Shown in pieces: positions 36,549 to 44,371 of a DNA stretch of 64,000 nt. This DNA comes from Rhodospirillaceae bacterium. Lineage in GTDB: Bacteria; Pseudomonadota; Alphaproteobacteria; GCA-2731375. How positions within the stretch are numbered: position 1 is the stretch's first letter; each line of letters begins with the position of its first letter. The DNA is taken from NCBI GenBank assembly GCA_018660265.1, contig JABJKS010000072.1, positions 50,685 through 114,684 of the forward strand. The letters are read 5' to 3'. A program made the translations under genes and the position numbers. The notes beneath the pieces are model-generated. The model saw only the letters and a program-made list of their open reading frames with translations, made no database searches and was not told the origin of the DNA.

Positions 36549-36915
36549 AAGAGAGCGCGTCCCGCAACGTTGCGAGCGAAATGGGCTTTTGGTGGGTTTC
36601 CACGATCAGGCCCCGCACTTCGCCCAGGCCCAGGGCCATTTTTCCGTAATAGGGATTGTAACCGGTCACAACCAGGATCTTCGCCTTGCAACCCTGCTCT
36701 GCCAGCCATTGTATCAATTCGATACCTTCAATATCCGGCATCACCATATCGAGGACGATGACATCAGGCTGGGATTCCGCGAAGGCGTCCTTAAACCGAT
36801 TAGGATCAGACAAAGCCAGGGCTTCGTAACCAATGCCTTCTGCTGTTCTCTTAACAAAATCAGCGAAGTCCGGTTCATCATCTACGACAAGTAGTCGTCT
36901 GACTGTGTCAGACAT
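36547..36915 (-). CDS. Single-domain response regulator
   Basis: This 122-residue protein consists of a receiver domain only. Acidic residues are in VVDDEPD (Asp12-Asp13 region), the phospho-acceptor Asp is in VIVLDMVMPD (about residue 54), Thr is in VVTGY, and Lys is in HQKPIS. There is no output domain, so it probably acts like CheY/DivK/SpdR-type proteins in a phosphorelay. No kinase is adjacent. The ATG follows AAGGGGGG. The gene ends inside repeat copy D. Confidence 0.93.
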   Translation of the reverse strand: MSDTVRRLLVVDDEPDFADFVKRTAEGIGYEALALSDPNRFKDAFAESQPDVIVLDMVMPDIEGIELIQWLAEQGCKAKILVVTGYNPYYGKMALGLGEVRGLIVETHQKPISLATLRDALS

Positions 36916-37021
36916 GGCACCCCCCTTACAGCGCGCGACGGTGAAAAAAATCGACCTATTGCGAAACTATCTCTCCCTGGAGGATAATCTCATTAATATG
37001 GTGAATAAACCATTATCGATA

Positions 37022-37441
37022 TAGCTACATGTCGAAACTTGATGCTTTTGACCTAAATGGCGCGATCTGGTTGCGCGCCATGTACAAGTCCTTGTCGTCG
37101 TAATGCTGGTGCCTTCGGTGCCGCCTTGGTGGGATGACCGCTTCGGCCTCAGCAGCCAAAATCGCATCCATCGGCATCATAAGCCCTATCCGCCATGACG
37201 TAATTGGGATGAAAACCCTTGATCAAGTCGGCGGCCTGCTTCATGTCGTTTTCTTGTCCCGGGCCAGCCTGGATGCGGAGGTACATCACGCCAGCGCGCA
37301 CCGGATCGGGCCATCCACAATAAGGCATCAAGAAAGCGCAGGTTATTACTGCGGCGATCTTGACGCCTTTTGTGGCCACCAGGCACCAAAGAGGCAAGGC
37401 GCATCCATGGGTCATCTCGCATACGATCTGGATCAAAGACT
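37022..37441 (-). pseudogene. Degraded IS5-family transposase
   Basis: Pieces of an IS5/IS427-type transposase are spread over three minus-strand frames. The N-terminal part reads LRFLDALLWMARSGARWRD (37186-37422). A central DDE fragment, AADLIKGFHPNYVMADRAYD, is in a neighbouring frame and fused by an internal deletion. A C-terminal remnant (RRHRRHQHYDDKDLYMAR, then FRHVATR-like sequence) ends near 37022. Stops and frameshifts make it non-functional. No clear terminal inverted repeats were seen. The flanks 36916-37021 and 37442-37524 hold no gene. Confidence 0.8.
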
Positions 37442-37524
37442 ACATACGCGACTGGCTTGACTTACAATTCAGATGCAAAAGGATCCTGATTCGTTAAATT
37501 GTCTGTACAGCCGAGAACCGTATT

Positions 37525-38712
37525 CTAAACCATTTCAGCAATCACCCCATCCAGCATTTCCAGCATTTGCTCGACCTCCGCCTCAGCAATGTTCAGGGCG
37601 GGCATGAACCTAAGGGTATCGGAGCGCGGCGCGTTCAGGATCAGACCCGCATCCAGGGCCGCCGCAACGATAGCGCCGCCCAGGGGCTGTTTCAAATCGA
37701 GGGCCTGCAACAGGCCCCTGCCCCGAACTTTGCCCAGGCCATGCTTGGCGGACAACGCTTCCAGCCCTTTGGTCAGATAATCACCCACGGCCACCACATG
37801 GCCAAGGAAACCGGGTTTATTCAGCTCCTCCCAAACAGCCAGTCCAACAGCGGTCATCAACGGATTTCCATTGAAAGTGCCGCCCTGATCACCGTGGGCG
37901 AAACAACAGACCGACTGTTTCGCCAGTAACGCAGCCAATGGCACGCCGCCGCCAATGCCCTTGCCCAGGGTCATGATATCCGGCGTGATACCTGTGTGCT
38001 GGCAAGCGAACATTTTGCCCGTCCGTCCCATGCCGGTCTGGATCTCATCCGCGATCAGCAGAATGCCTTGCGCTTCAGTCAAGGCGCGCAGACCCAGCAT
38101 GTAGCTGTCATCTGCATCGATAACGCCCGCCTCACCCTGGATCGGCTCCACCATCACGGCAACGGTGTTGGGATTGATCGCCGCTGCCATTGCCGCCAGA
38201 TCACCGAACGGTACTTTCGGGAAGCCCGAAAGGCTGGGGGCATACATGGTGTCCCAACCTTCCTTGCCCGAGGCCGCCATGGTGGCCAGGGTCCGGCCAT
38301 GAAAGGCGTGGTCCGTCGTGATTATTTCATAAGCCCCGTTGCGGTGCAGTTGCCCCCATTTCCGGGCCAGCTTGATAGCGCCCTCGTTCGCCTCTGCGCC
38401 GCTATTGGCAAAAAACAGCTGATCCAGACCCGCGCCACCGGTCAGGGCAGCCGCCAGATCCAGCATGGGCTGGTTAAAGAAGGCGGGTGAGGCATTGATC
38501 AAGGTTTCCGCCTGATCTGAAATCGCCGCCACCAAGGCTGCCGGGCTATGGCCCAGGCAGTTCACGGCCCAGCCCTGAATGAAATCCAGATAGGCCTTGC
38601 CGTCACTGTCATAGAGCCAACTGCCCCGGCCCTTGGTGAAGACAATCGCCGGCCGGGAGGTAATCTCCATCAGGGCGTTTTGGGTGTTTTTGGCGTTTGT
38701 AGAATGTTGCAT
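37525..38712 (-). CDS. argD: Acetylornithine/succinyldiaminopimelate-type aminotransferase
   Basis: This 395-residue class III PLP aminotransferase has [15 protein letters not shown] for phosphate binding, [14 protein letters not shown], and the PLP lysine in [14 protein letters not shown]. Overall similarity in pattern is to ArgD (arginine/lysine biosynthesis), but substrate choice within this family is hard to read, so the symbol is tentative. The ATG follows AGGAAGG. The leader can form a hairpin that would mask this site. It is not linked to argF or argB in the window. Confidence 0.88.
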   Translation of the reverse strand: MQHSTNAKNTQNALMEITSRPAIVFTKGRGSWLYDSDGKAYLDFIQGWAVNCLGHSPAALVAAISDQAETLINASPAFFNQPMLDLAAALTGGAGLDQLFFANSGAEANEGAIKLARKWGQLHRNGAYEIITTDHAFHGRTLATMAASGKEGWDTMYAPSLSGFPKVPFGDLAAMAAAINPNTVAVMVEPIQGEAGVIDADDSYMLGLRALTEAQGILLIADEIQTGMGRTGKMFACQHTGITPDIMTLGKGIGGGVPLAALLAKQSVCCFAHGDQGGTFNGNPLMTAVGLAVWEELNKPGFLGHVVAVGDYLTKGLEALSAKHGLGKVRGRGLLQALDLKQPLGGAIVAAALDAGLILNAPRSDTLRFMPALNIAEAEVEQMLEMLDGVIAEMV

Positions 38713-38815
38713 GGTTTGGCTTCCTTCCTGTGTGCATGAACCGCCGGGTACACGAGGGATGGGAACAAGCCAAACCCGCCGGAGACCCGACGGGAGATAA
38801 ATTTTAACTGTTCAA
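38713..38815 (-). promoter_or_regulatory. Possible structured leader of the argD-like gene
   Basis: On the minus strand the leader contains CCCGTCGG-GTCT-CCGGCGGG. Next comes GTTTGGCTTGTTCC, which is nearly complementary to GGAAGGAAGCCAAAC just before the ATG. The second pairing would bury the ribosome-binding site. This is a candidate attenuator; no ligand motif is recognised. Confidence 0.35.
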
Positions 38816-38934
38816 AGTTTGTTCAGAGAATAGAAAAAGTTGACCGCCCGCCCGTTAGGAGCGGCGGCGTCGCAGAGACGTGATGTTGGTCAACGTGTTC
38901 AGCTTTTTCATGGCCTGGGATTTAGACCCGCATC

Positions 38935-38973
38935 GTGCGAAACGCAAGAGAAAAAATTTCATGCGTTTCGCAC
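38935..38973. other. Perfect 12-bp inverted repeat downstream of the selenoprotein gene
   Basis: GTGCGAAACGCA (38935-38946) and TGCGTTTCGCAC (38962-38973) flank a 15-base A/T-rich loop. It lies 18 bp after the peroxiredoxin stop codon and could act as a 3' end stabiliser or terminator, although no terminal T-run follows. Confidence 0.6.
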
Positions 38974-38990
38974 ATGCGGATTCTATTGGC

Positions 38991-39470
38991 TTACTTGGCT
39001 TGGCGCTGCTTATCCATGAACGCCACCAACTTCACCAGATCAGGCGGGTTCATGCGACCCACCGGGCCCGCCGCGTACATGGAATTGAGTATTTTGTGCG
39101 ATGGCCCCAGCAGGAATTCGCTGGGTTGGATAATGCCACGACGGTCTTCCCACCAGGAACCCAGACTATCCGCCTGTTCCCGGGTGACACCATAGGCCAT
39201 GGGATAATCAAGATCGGCGGCAACCTCGCCGGCCTTTTCCTCATCATCCACGCTGGCCGCGATGACGCTTACGTCCAAGGCTTTCAAGGCCTCTAATTCA
39301 TCATTTATGCCGACCAACTGTCGGCGGCAGTAAGGTCACCAGTGGCCCCGATAGAACAGGATAACCGAATAAGTTGTCTTCAGGTCCGAAGGCAAATTGA
39401 TGCTGCCACCGCCGACCAGTTTAAGTGACATGTTGGGGAAGCTTTCACCGCCGCCCAATTTGTCTGCCAT
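38991..39470 (-). CDS. Peroxiredoxin-like selenoprotein (UGA-encoded selenocysteine at the catalytic position)
   Basis: Two abutting minus-strand frames make one AhpC/TSA-type thioredoxin-fold protein of 159 residues if the TGA at 39338-39336 is read as selenocysteine. Around it the protein reads FYRGHW-U-PYCRRQL. Other members of this peroxiredoxin-like family have RGxWCPxC, so Sec45 replaces the peroxidatic cysteine and Cys48 would be the partner. Downstream, VSVIAASVDD and YGVTREQAD are typical of the fold and show no decay. A SECIS-like hairpin lies at the correct distance (39309-39325). ATG 39470 follows AGAGGA. Without recoding the product would be a truncated 44-residue peptide. A nonsense mutation exactly at this cysteine is the alternative. 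selA/B/C/D are not in the window. Confidence 0.82.
39309..39325 (-). promoter_or_regulatory. SECIS-like hairpin for selenocysteine insertion
   Basis: On the minus strand, 10 bases after the UGA, GCCGAC-AGUUG-GUCGGC forms a perfect 6-bp stem with a 5-base loop. The loop starts 16 bases after the UGA and has G at its second position. Bacterial SECIS elements require a stem-loop shortly after the UGA with a G among the first two loop bases, and this fits. An alternative fold pairs UGCCGCC with GGCGGCA-like bases with one bulged U. Confidence 0.65.
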
Positions 39471-39570
39471 GTTGATAGTTCCTCTCATACATTCGCCTGT
39501 TGGAAGTGGAGCAGACGATCCCAGGTTATGCAAGTAGTGGACCGCGCCTCACCAAGATTTGATACTAGTT

Positions 39571-40974
39571 TTAATCCATTGCCGGGTGCTTGTTATGCCA
39601 GTTCGTGGCCTGTTCGTAGGCCCAGCCGATGCGCAAAGCCATGGCTTCATCATAGCCCCGGCAGGCAATCTGTAACGAGGTCGGCAGACCATCAGGCGAG
39701 ACGCCGTTGGGCACGGACAGGGCGCACAGGTCCAGGCAATTGCCGGCGCGGGTAAAACGCGCAGGTGTGCCGCCTTCATCCACCTGGTCCAGGGGGATGG
39801 CCGGGGTTTCCGTGCTGGGTAGCAGCAGGGCATCAAAATCCATGAAGACTTCGGCGAATTCCGCCTTCACCGCCTCCTTCTCCGTCAGGGCGTCGAGATA
39901 TTCATGGGCCCTGATATCCCGGCCCAGGGCAATGCGGGGGCGAACGTTCGGATCGAGGGGCAGATCCGGATCATCGGCCAAATGGCCCACATTGCGATAG
40001 CCTTCCGCACCAATGATGCGACCGGCAATACCGGCAAAATCAACGAAAGACCGCGGCATCTCGATCTCCGTGGTCGTCGCGCCCAAATCCCGCAGGACAT
40101 CCTGTGCCGCGTCAAAGGCTGCCAGAGTTGGCGCATCAACGCCCCGGCGTTCTGTTGCTGAGATCGTCGCCAGACGTAGGCCGTTGACGCCCTTACGCAT
40201 ATGTTCGAATGGATTTGGCGCATGATGGGCCAGCGTTGCGGGCCACAACGGGTCCGGGCCCTGAATGGCATCATAGATCATTGCCGCATCTTCCACCGAC
40301 CGGGTCATGGGCCCCGGCGTGTCCAGGGTTTCACTAAGGGGCAGTACACCATGCAGGCTGACCCGCTCTACCGTGGTTTTCAACCCGGCCAGGCCACAGT
40401 AAGAGGCGGGCAAACGAACGGAGCCGCCCGTATCCGTGCCGATGGCGGCAGGTGCCATGCCGGAGGCAACCGCAACGCCGGAGCCTGATGACGAGCCCCC
40501 CGGCGTCCGCGCCGTCTCCAGATCCCAGGGGTTCCATGGCGTCCCCATATGCGTATTGGTGCCCCAGCCACCCATGGCGAATTCCACGGAATGGGTCTTG
40601 CCGATGACGATCATACCCGCATTGATCAAACGTTGCGCCACCGTCGCCGTGGTCGGGGAAACCCGATCCGTCCAGGCCTTGGAACCGCCCGTAGTCACCC
40701 GCCCCTCCATATCGATAATGTCCTTCAGGGCGATGGGAATGCCATGCAGGGGGCCAAGACGATGGCCGGAACGGATTGCCTGGTCCGCCGCCTTTGCTGC
40801 CAATCGCGCCTCATCCCCATAAACTTCCACAAAGGCATGCAGCTTGCCGTCGTAATCGGCGATCCGTCGCAGGCAACATTCGACGATGTCGACGGAGGTG
40901 AGGCTGCCATCGGCGATCGCGGCGGACAGCGCATGTACGGTCATGAAGGTGGGATCAAGGTTGGACTGGTTCAC
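39571..40974 (-). CDS. Amidase signature family enzyme
   Basis: This 467-residue amidase has the Ser-cisSer-Lys triad: Lys in ALKDIIDMEG (about 82), Gly/Ser-rich PGGSSSGSGVAVASG, and the nucleophile Ser in TDTGGSVRLPAS. The GTG start at 40974 follows GGGAG. There is no signal peptide, so it is cytoplasmic. GatA is unlikely because gatC and gatB are absent and the C-terminus differs. The substrate is not identifiable. It is co-oriented with the selenoprotein gene 100 bp downstream. Confidence 0.92.
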   Translation of the reverse strand: MNQSNLDPTFMTVHALSAAIADGSLTSVDIVECCLRRIADYDGKLHAFVEVYGDEARLAAKAADQAIRSGHRLGPLHGIPIALKDIIDMEGRVTTGGSKAWTDRVSPTTATVAQRLINAGMIVIGKTHSVEFAMGGWGTNTHMGTPWNPWDLETARTPGGSSSGSGVAVASGMAPAAIGTDTGGSVRLPASYCGLAGLKTTVERVSLHGVLPLSETLDTPGPMTRSVEDAAMIYDAIQGPDPLWPATLAHHAPNPFEHMRKGVNGLRLATISATERRGVDAPTLAAFDAAQDVLRDLGATTTEIEMPRSFVDFAGIAGRIIGAEGYRNVGHLADDPDLPLDPNVRPRIALGRDIRAHEYLDALTEKEAVKAEFAEVFMDFDALLLPSTETPAIPLDQVDEGGTPARFTRAGNCLDLCALSVPNGVSPDGLPTSLQIACRGYDEAMALRIGWAYEQATNWHNKHPAMD

Positions 40975-41025
40975 AATAAATCTCCCGAATTTTGATTGGC
41001 GACCAATTCAGTCTACAGTGCACCT

Positions 41026-41126
41026 AGAGCAATTTTCAATGAATTGGAGTCGCTGGCGTGACTTAAGTTATTGGTTCAATTGCTCTATCTTAAAGAATCT
41101 GAGCACATTTAGGTTAAATGTGCTCT
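41026..41126 (-). repeat. Dispersed two-palindrome repeat, copy E
   Basis: Copy E is in minus orientation. AGAGCAATTTTCAAT to TTCAATTGCTCT (41026-41086) is followed by CTTAAAGAAT, then GAGCACATTTAGGTTAAATG with TGCTC closing the second palindrome at 41126. It fills the divergent gap between the amidase and the acyl-CoA dehydrogenase and ends 16 bases before the latter's start codon. Confidence 0.88.
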
Positions 41127-41141
41127 GGGGAGAGACGCAGC

Positions 41142-42284
41142 ATGAGTTTTAGCTTTACGGACGAACAAACAGAATTTCGCACGGTGTTACGCCGTTTCAT
41201 GGCGGAAAAATCACCCACGACAGAAGTCCGCAGATTAATGGAGACCGAGGCGGGCTATGACGCTGCGGTCTGGCGGCAGTTAAGCCAGGATCTGGGCCTG
41301 ACCGGGATTCATATTCCCGAAGACTACGGCGGTCAGGGTTTTGGCTTTGTTGAGCTATCCATCGCGGTGGAGGAAATGGGCCGGGCCCTGTTATGTGCGC
41401 CGTTTTTTTCATCCATCGTGCTCGCCGCCACGGCAATTCTGAACTGCGCCAGTGAAGAGCAAAAGCGCGCCCTGCTGCCACCCATTGCCACAGGCGATGT
41501 TCGCGCCACCCTGGCCTTCACCGAGGAAAATGGCCGTTGGGATAACAGCGGCGTTGCCGTGGAAGCAACGAAGACCGAAGGCGGCTATCAACTGAACGGT
41601 GTCAAAAGCTTCGTGCTGGACGGTTGTACGGCTGAACAGATTGTCGTTCTGGCCCGCAGTCCCGGTTCGAGCGGGGACGATGGCCTGTCTCTATTTGTTG
41701 TAGCGGGTGATGCAGCCGGCCTGACAAAACGGCCCCTGAAAAGCATGGACGAAACCCGCAAGCTGGCCCGCCTGGAATGCCAAAACGTCCACGCTGAATT
41801 GCTGGGCTCCGAAGGCGGGGCCGCCGCGCCCATGGCGACGACCCTGGATCAAGCCGTGACCTGCCTGGCCAACGAGATGGTCGGCGGGGCGGAGGCATTG
41901 CGGGAACAGGCCCTGGATTACGCCCAGATGCGCATGCAGTTTGGCCGCACCATCGCCTCATTCCAGACGATGAAGCATAAAGCAGCCGATATGCTGATCG
42001 ATGTGGAGCTGGCGAAATCAGCCGCCTATTACGCGGCAGCCGCGGCCGACGGTCACGATGGTGAAAACATCAGTGATCTGCCTGCCGTCGCCTCGCTAGC
42101 CAAGGCCGGCGCGGGTGAAGCCTTTATGCAGACCGCCATTCATACCATTCAGGTCCACGGCGGTATCGGCTTCACCTGGGACAACGATACCCATTTATGG
42201 TTCAAGCGCGCGAAAAGTTCCGAGGTGTTTTTGGGCGATGCCACCTATCACCGGGAACTGATGTTGCAGCGCTGGCAGGATTGA
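41142..42284 (+). CDS. Acyl-CoA dehydrogenase
   Basis: This 380-residue FAD-dependent enzyme introduces an alpha-beta double bond into acyl-CoA. An N-terminal helical domain (GIHIPEDYGGQGFGFVEL), a middle beta domain, and a C-terminal domain with MQFGRTIASFQTMKHKAADM and IHTIQVHGGIGFTWDNDTHL match the ACAD family. ATG 41142 follows GGGGAGAG. The next gene encodes a second ACAD 10 bp downstream; such adjacent unequal pairs often form heteromers. The usual FAD-loop sequence is present but the substrate is unknown. Confidence 0.93.
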   Translation: MSFSFTDEQTEFRTVLRRFMAEKSPTTEVRRLMETEAGYDAAVWRQLSQDLGLTGIHIPEDYGGQGFGFVELSIAVEEMGRALLCAPFFSSIVLAATAILNCASEEQKRALLPPIATGDVRATLAFTEENGRWDNSGVAVEATKTEGGYQLNGVKSFVLDGCTAEQIVVLARSPGSSGDDGLSLFVVAGDAAGLTKRPLKSMDETRKLARLECQNVHAELLGSEGGAAAPMATTLDQAVTCLANEMVGGAEALREQALDYAQMRMQFGRTIASFQTMKHKAADMLIDVELAKSAAYYAAAAADGHDGENISDLPAVASLAKAGAGEAFMQTAIHTIQVHGGIGFTWDNDTHLWFKRAKSSEVFLGDATYHRELMLQRWQD

Positions 42285-42294
42285 GGACGGCAAA

Positions 42295-43569
42295 ATGACC
42301 AAAGACATTGAACAAACTGAACTAACCGAAGCAAATGTCCGCGCCGATGTGTGCGCCTGGTTGGAAGCCAACTGGGACCCCAACCTTGGCCTGGTGGAAT
42401 GGCGGAACATATTGGCGGATTCCGGTTGGGGCATGCCCGCCTGGCCCGAAGAATGGTTCGGCAAAGGTTATCCCAGCGGCTTGGTCTCGGTCGTTGAAGG
42501 GGAATTCCAGCGCATCGGCGCCATCGGCGTGGCCCGGGCCGGCATTCGCATGCTAGCCGCCGCCACCATATTGGAACACGGCAGCCAGATGCATAAGGAA
42601 AAATTCCTCCGCCGCATTCTGACGGGCGAGGATACCTGGTGTCAGTTGTTCTCGGAACCGGGCAGCGGCTCCGACCTGGCAGGCTCGACGACGCGGGCGG
42701 ACCTGAAGGGCGGCACCTGGATCATTAACGGCCAAAAAGTCTGGACCACATCCGCCCATCACGCCCAGTGGGCGCTATTGCTGGCACGGACCGATTGGGA
42801 TGTGCCCAAGCATAAAGGCCTCAGTTATTTCATTCTCGACATGACCCAGGATGGGGTGGAGGTTCAACCTCTGCGCCAGATGAACGGTCATGCATCCTTC
42901 AATCAGGTATTTATGACGGACGCCAAAATTGCACCTGAGTTCCAGGTCGAGGGCCTGGGCGATGGTTGGAAGATTGCCACCACGACCTTGATGCATGAAA
43001 GACGCGGTGCTGATGGCCTGCGCAGCTGGGCCATGGGCACGGACCGGCCAGAACGGGCCTATGCGGAAGAGCGAGAAGAACTGTCCCATTCCATGGCACC
43101 CTATAAATGGTATCCCCAACGCATGGGCCGGGTTGATCTGGTGATCCAACAGGCCAAGGCCATGGGCAAGTACGATGACCCGGTGGTGCGTCAGGAAATC
43201 GCCAAATTGCTGACCCTGGCCAAATCCGCCGAATGGACCGCCCGCCGGGCCCGCGCGGCCCAGGTCCTGGGACGCAACCAGGGCCCGGAAGGGTCTATCG
43301 GCAAACTGGCCGCCAGCCATGTCGCCCGTTTGAGCAATCAAGTCCATACCCTGATCCACGGTGCGGATGCCATGTTAACCGGTGAAGACAGTCCCCTGGA
43401 TGGCGTCATCGCAGAGGTTTTGGTCTCAACACCCGCCATTTCCATCGCCGGCGGCACGGACGAAATTCAACGCAACATCATCTCGGAACGGGTGCTGGGC
43501 ATGCCCAAGGAACCCCGCAACGACACCGACCGCCCCTTCCGGGACGTGCCTAGGAATACGATTGGCTAG
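42295..43569 (+). CDS. Acyl-CoA dehydrogenase (second of a pair)
   Basis: This 424-residue protein has ACAD signatures: CQLFSEPGSGSDLAGSTTRA, GQKVWTTSAHHAQWALLLAR and SIAGGTDEIQRNIISERVLG. It belongs to a longer-N-terminus subgroup often paired with a shorter ACAD in alphaproteobacteria and actinobacteria. It probably forms a heteromer with the upstream gene. The last codons and the TAG stop lie within a perfect hairpin (43555-43581), with the stop codon as the loop, so the final residues NTIG come from the palindrome. Confidence 0.93.
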   Translation: MTKDIEQTELTEANVRADVCAWLEANWDPNLGLVEWRNILADSGWGMPAWPEEWFGKGYPSGLVSVVEGEFQRIGAIGVARAGIRMLAAATILEHGSQMHKEKFLRRILTGEDTWCQLFSEPGSGSDLAGSTTRADLKGGTWIINGQKVWTTSAHHAQWALLLARTDWDVPKHKGLSYFILDMTQDGVEVQPLRQMNGHASFNQVFMTDAKIAPEFQVEGLGDGWKIATTTLMHERRGADGLRSWAMGTDRPERAYAEEREELSHSMAPYKWYPQRMGRVDLVIQQAKAMGKYDDPVVRQEIAKLLTLAKSAEWTARRARAAQVLGRNQGPEGSIGKLAASHVARLSNQVHTLIHGADAMLTGEDSPLDGVIAEVLVSTPAISIAGGTDEIQRNIISERVLGMPKEPRNDTDRPFRDVPRNTIG

Positions 43570-43581
43570 GCCAATCGTATT
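43555..43581. terminator. Perfect 12-bp hairpin with the stop codon as its loop
   Basis: AATACGATTGGC-TAG-GCCAATCGTATT: the three loop bases are the stop codon of the upstream acyl-CoA dehydrogenase. A short T/C-rich sequence follows. It may end transcription, or it may be the outer end of the inverted-repeat block that follows. Confidence 0.7.
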
Positions 43582-43793
43582 CTCTTGTTCGTTCACGCCA
43601 GTGCGCCAAGCGGCGCGCGGTCTCCACGAGGGGCGGCGCAAAAGCGCCGGGCCGCGTTCGCGACCGTTACGGTGCGATAACTTCGAGGCAGTAAACGTCG
43701 ATGATTGGCAATCACGGTCGCGAACGCGGCCCGGCGTTACTACGCCGCCCCCGTGGAGCGGCGCGCGCAGCGCGCAAGCGTGAACGAAAAGAG
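43582..43793. repeat. Large imperfect inverted repeat between convergent genes
   Basis: The left arm 43582-43667 and right arm 43714-43793 are inverse complements over about 80 bases with few differences (outer CTCTT..GTTCACGC / GCGTGAAC..AAGAG, inner GCCGCGTTCGCGACCGT). The spacer is 46 bp (43668-43713). No open frame is present. It looks like a miniature palindromic element or a very long bidirectional terminator. Confidence 0.9.
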
Positions 43794-43822
43794 TCCTAAT
43801 TCGATGCTATCGAATTAGGACT
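43792..43822. terminator. Perfect 14-bp dyad at the end of the SnoaL-like gene
   Basis: AGTCCTAATTCGAT-GCT-ATCGAATTAGGACT. The right arm contains the TAA stop codon of the minus-strand SnoaL-like gene. It mirrors the stop-containing hairpin at 43555-43581 on the other side of the large inverted repeat. Confidence 0.75.
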
Positions 43823-44276
43823 GAGCGGGACGCTCAGCGTAAGAGACTTGGGGTGTGCCGGGGTTAAGGGAGATATGGGTGTGAATGCCCTGCCACGGTG
43901 CCGCCAAGGTATCCCGGGCAAAGACCACTGTGGCCCGTCCGGGGCGGGAAAACTTACTGCCGTCTTCATGCAGCCCGATGGATGTCCACCCACATAAGCC
44001 CATGGCCATGCGCCGGTCCGGGGAAACCCCGACCCGCATATCCTCCGTGAGGAAATGGAAATTCTCGATCGTCGGCCAGACCTGACGCCATTGGTTTTGC
44101 TCCAGATTTTCCAGGCCCGTGACAATATCCATACGCGTGCCGAAACCCGTGACATTGTCCGCAAACAGTGCCCGTGCCGGTACGAAGTCCACAGCACTGA
44201 CCAACGGCCCCCAGGTATCAAACCAATGGCGTAGCGCGGCGACATCCTCTGCCGGTGCATTCCAATCGTAACTCAT
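43815..44276 (-). CDS. SnoaL-like (NTF2-fold) protein
   Basis: This 153-residue protein has the NTF2/SnoaL layout: an N-terminal helix (AALRHWFDTWGPLVSAVDFV), a FADNVTGFGTRMD strand and a four-strand curved sheet ending in WQGIHTHISL. Members act as isomerases, cyclases or dehydratases, or only bind ligands; no specific active-site pair is recognised. ATG 44276 begins MSYDWNAP; a longer frame to 44303 is possible. It is divergent from the aminotransferase gene. Confidence 0.75.
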   Translation of the reverse strand: MSYDWNAPAEDVAALRHWFDTWGPLVSAVDFVPARALFADNVTGFGTRMDIVTGLENLEQNQWRQVWPTIENFHFLTEDMRVGVSPDRRMAMGLCGWTSIGLHEDGSKFSRPGRATVVFARDTLAAPWQGIHTHISLNPGTPQVSYAERPAQS

Positions 44277-44371
44277 CGATCTAACCTTCCTGACATGGGC
44301 CATCCTTCCTGATTGGGCCCGATAGACATATTCTATATACTACGACTGTACGCCCATTTTGGAGAAAGCAC

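Noticed and set aside
37149..37436. A 95-codon minus-strand ORF as an intact gene
   Set aside because: It joins out-of-frame and in-frame pieces of an IS5-type transposase with an internal deletion, so it is part of a pseudogene.
39336..39533. A separate 65-residue protein ending at the TGA, and a separate 108-residue protein after it
   Set aside because: Both halves are complementary parts of one thioredoxin-fold domain, and the internal TTG start of the second half would lack the active site; selenocysteine read-through explains them better.
41026..41126. Repeat copy E as an operator specific to the acyl-CoA dehydrogenase gene
   Set aside because: The same sequence occurs at four other unrelated places, so it is a dispersed repeat rather than a gene-specific site.
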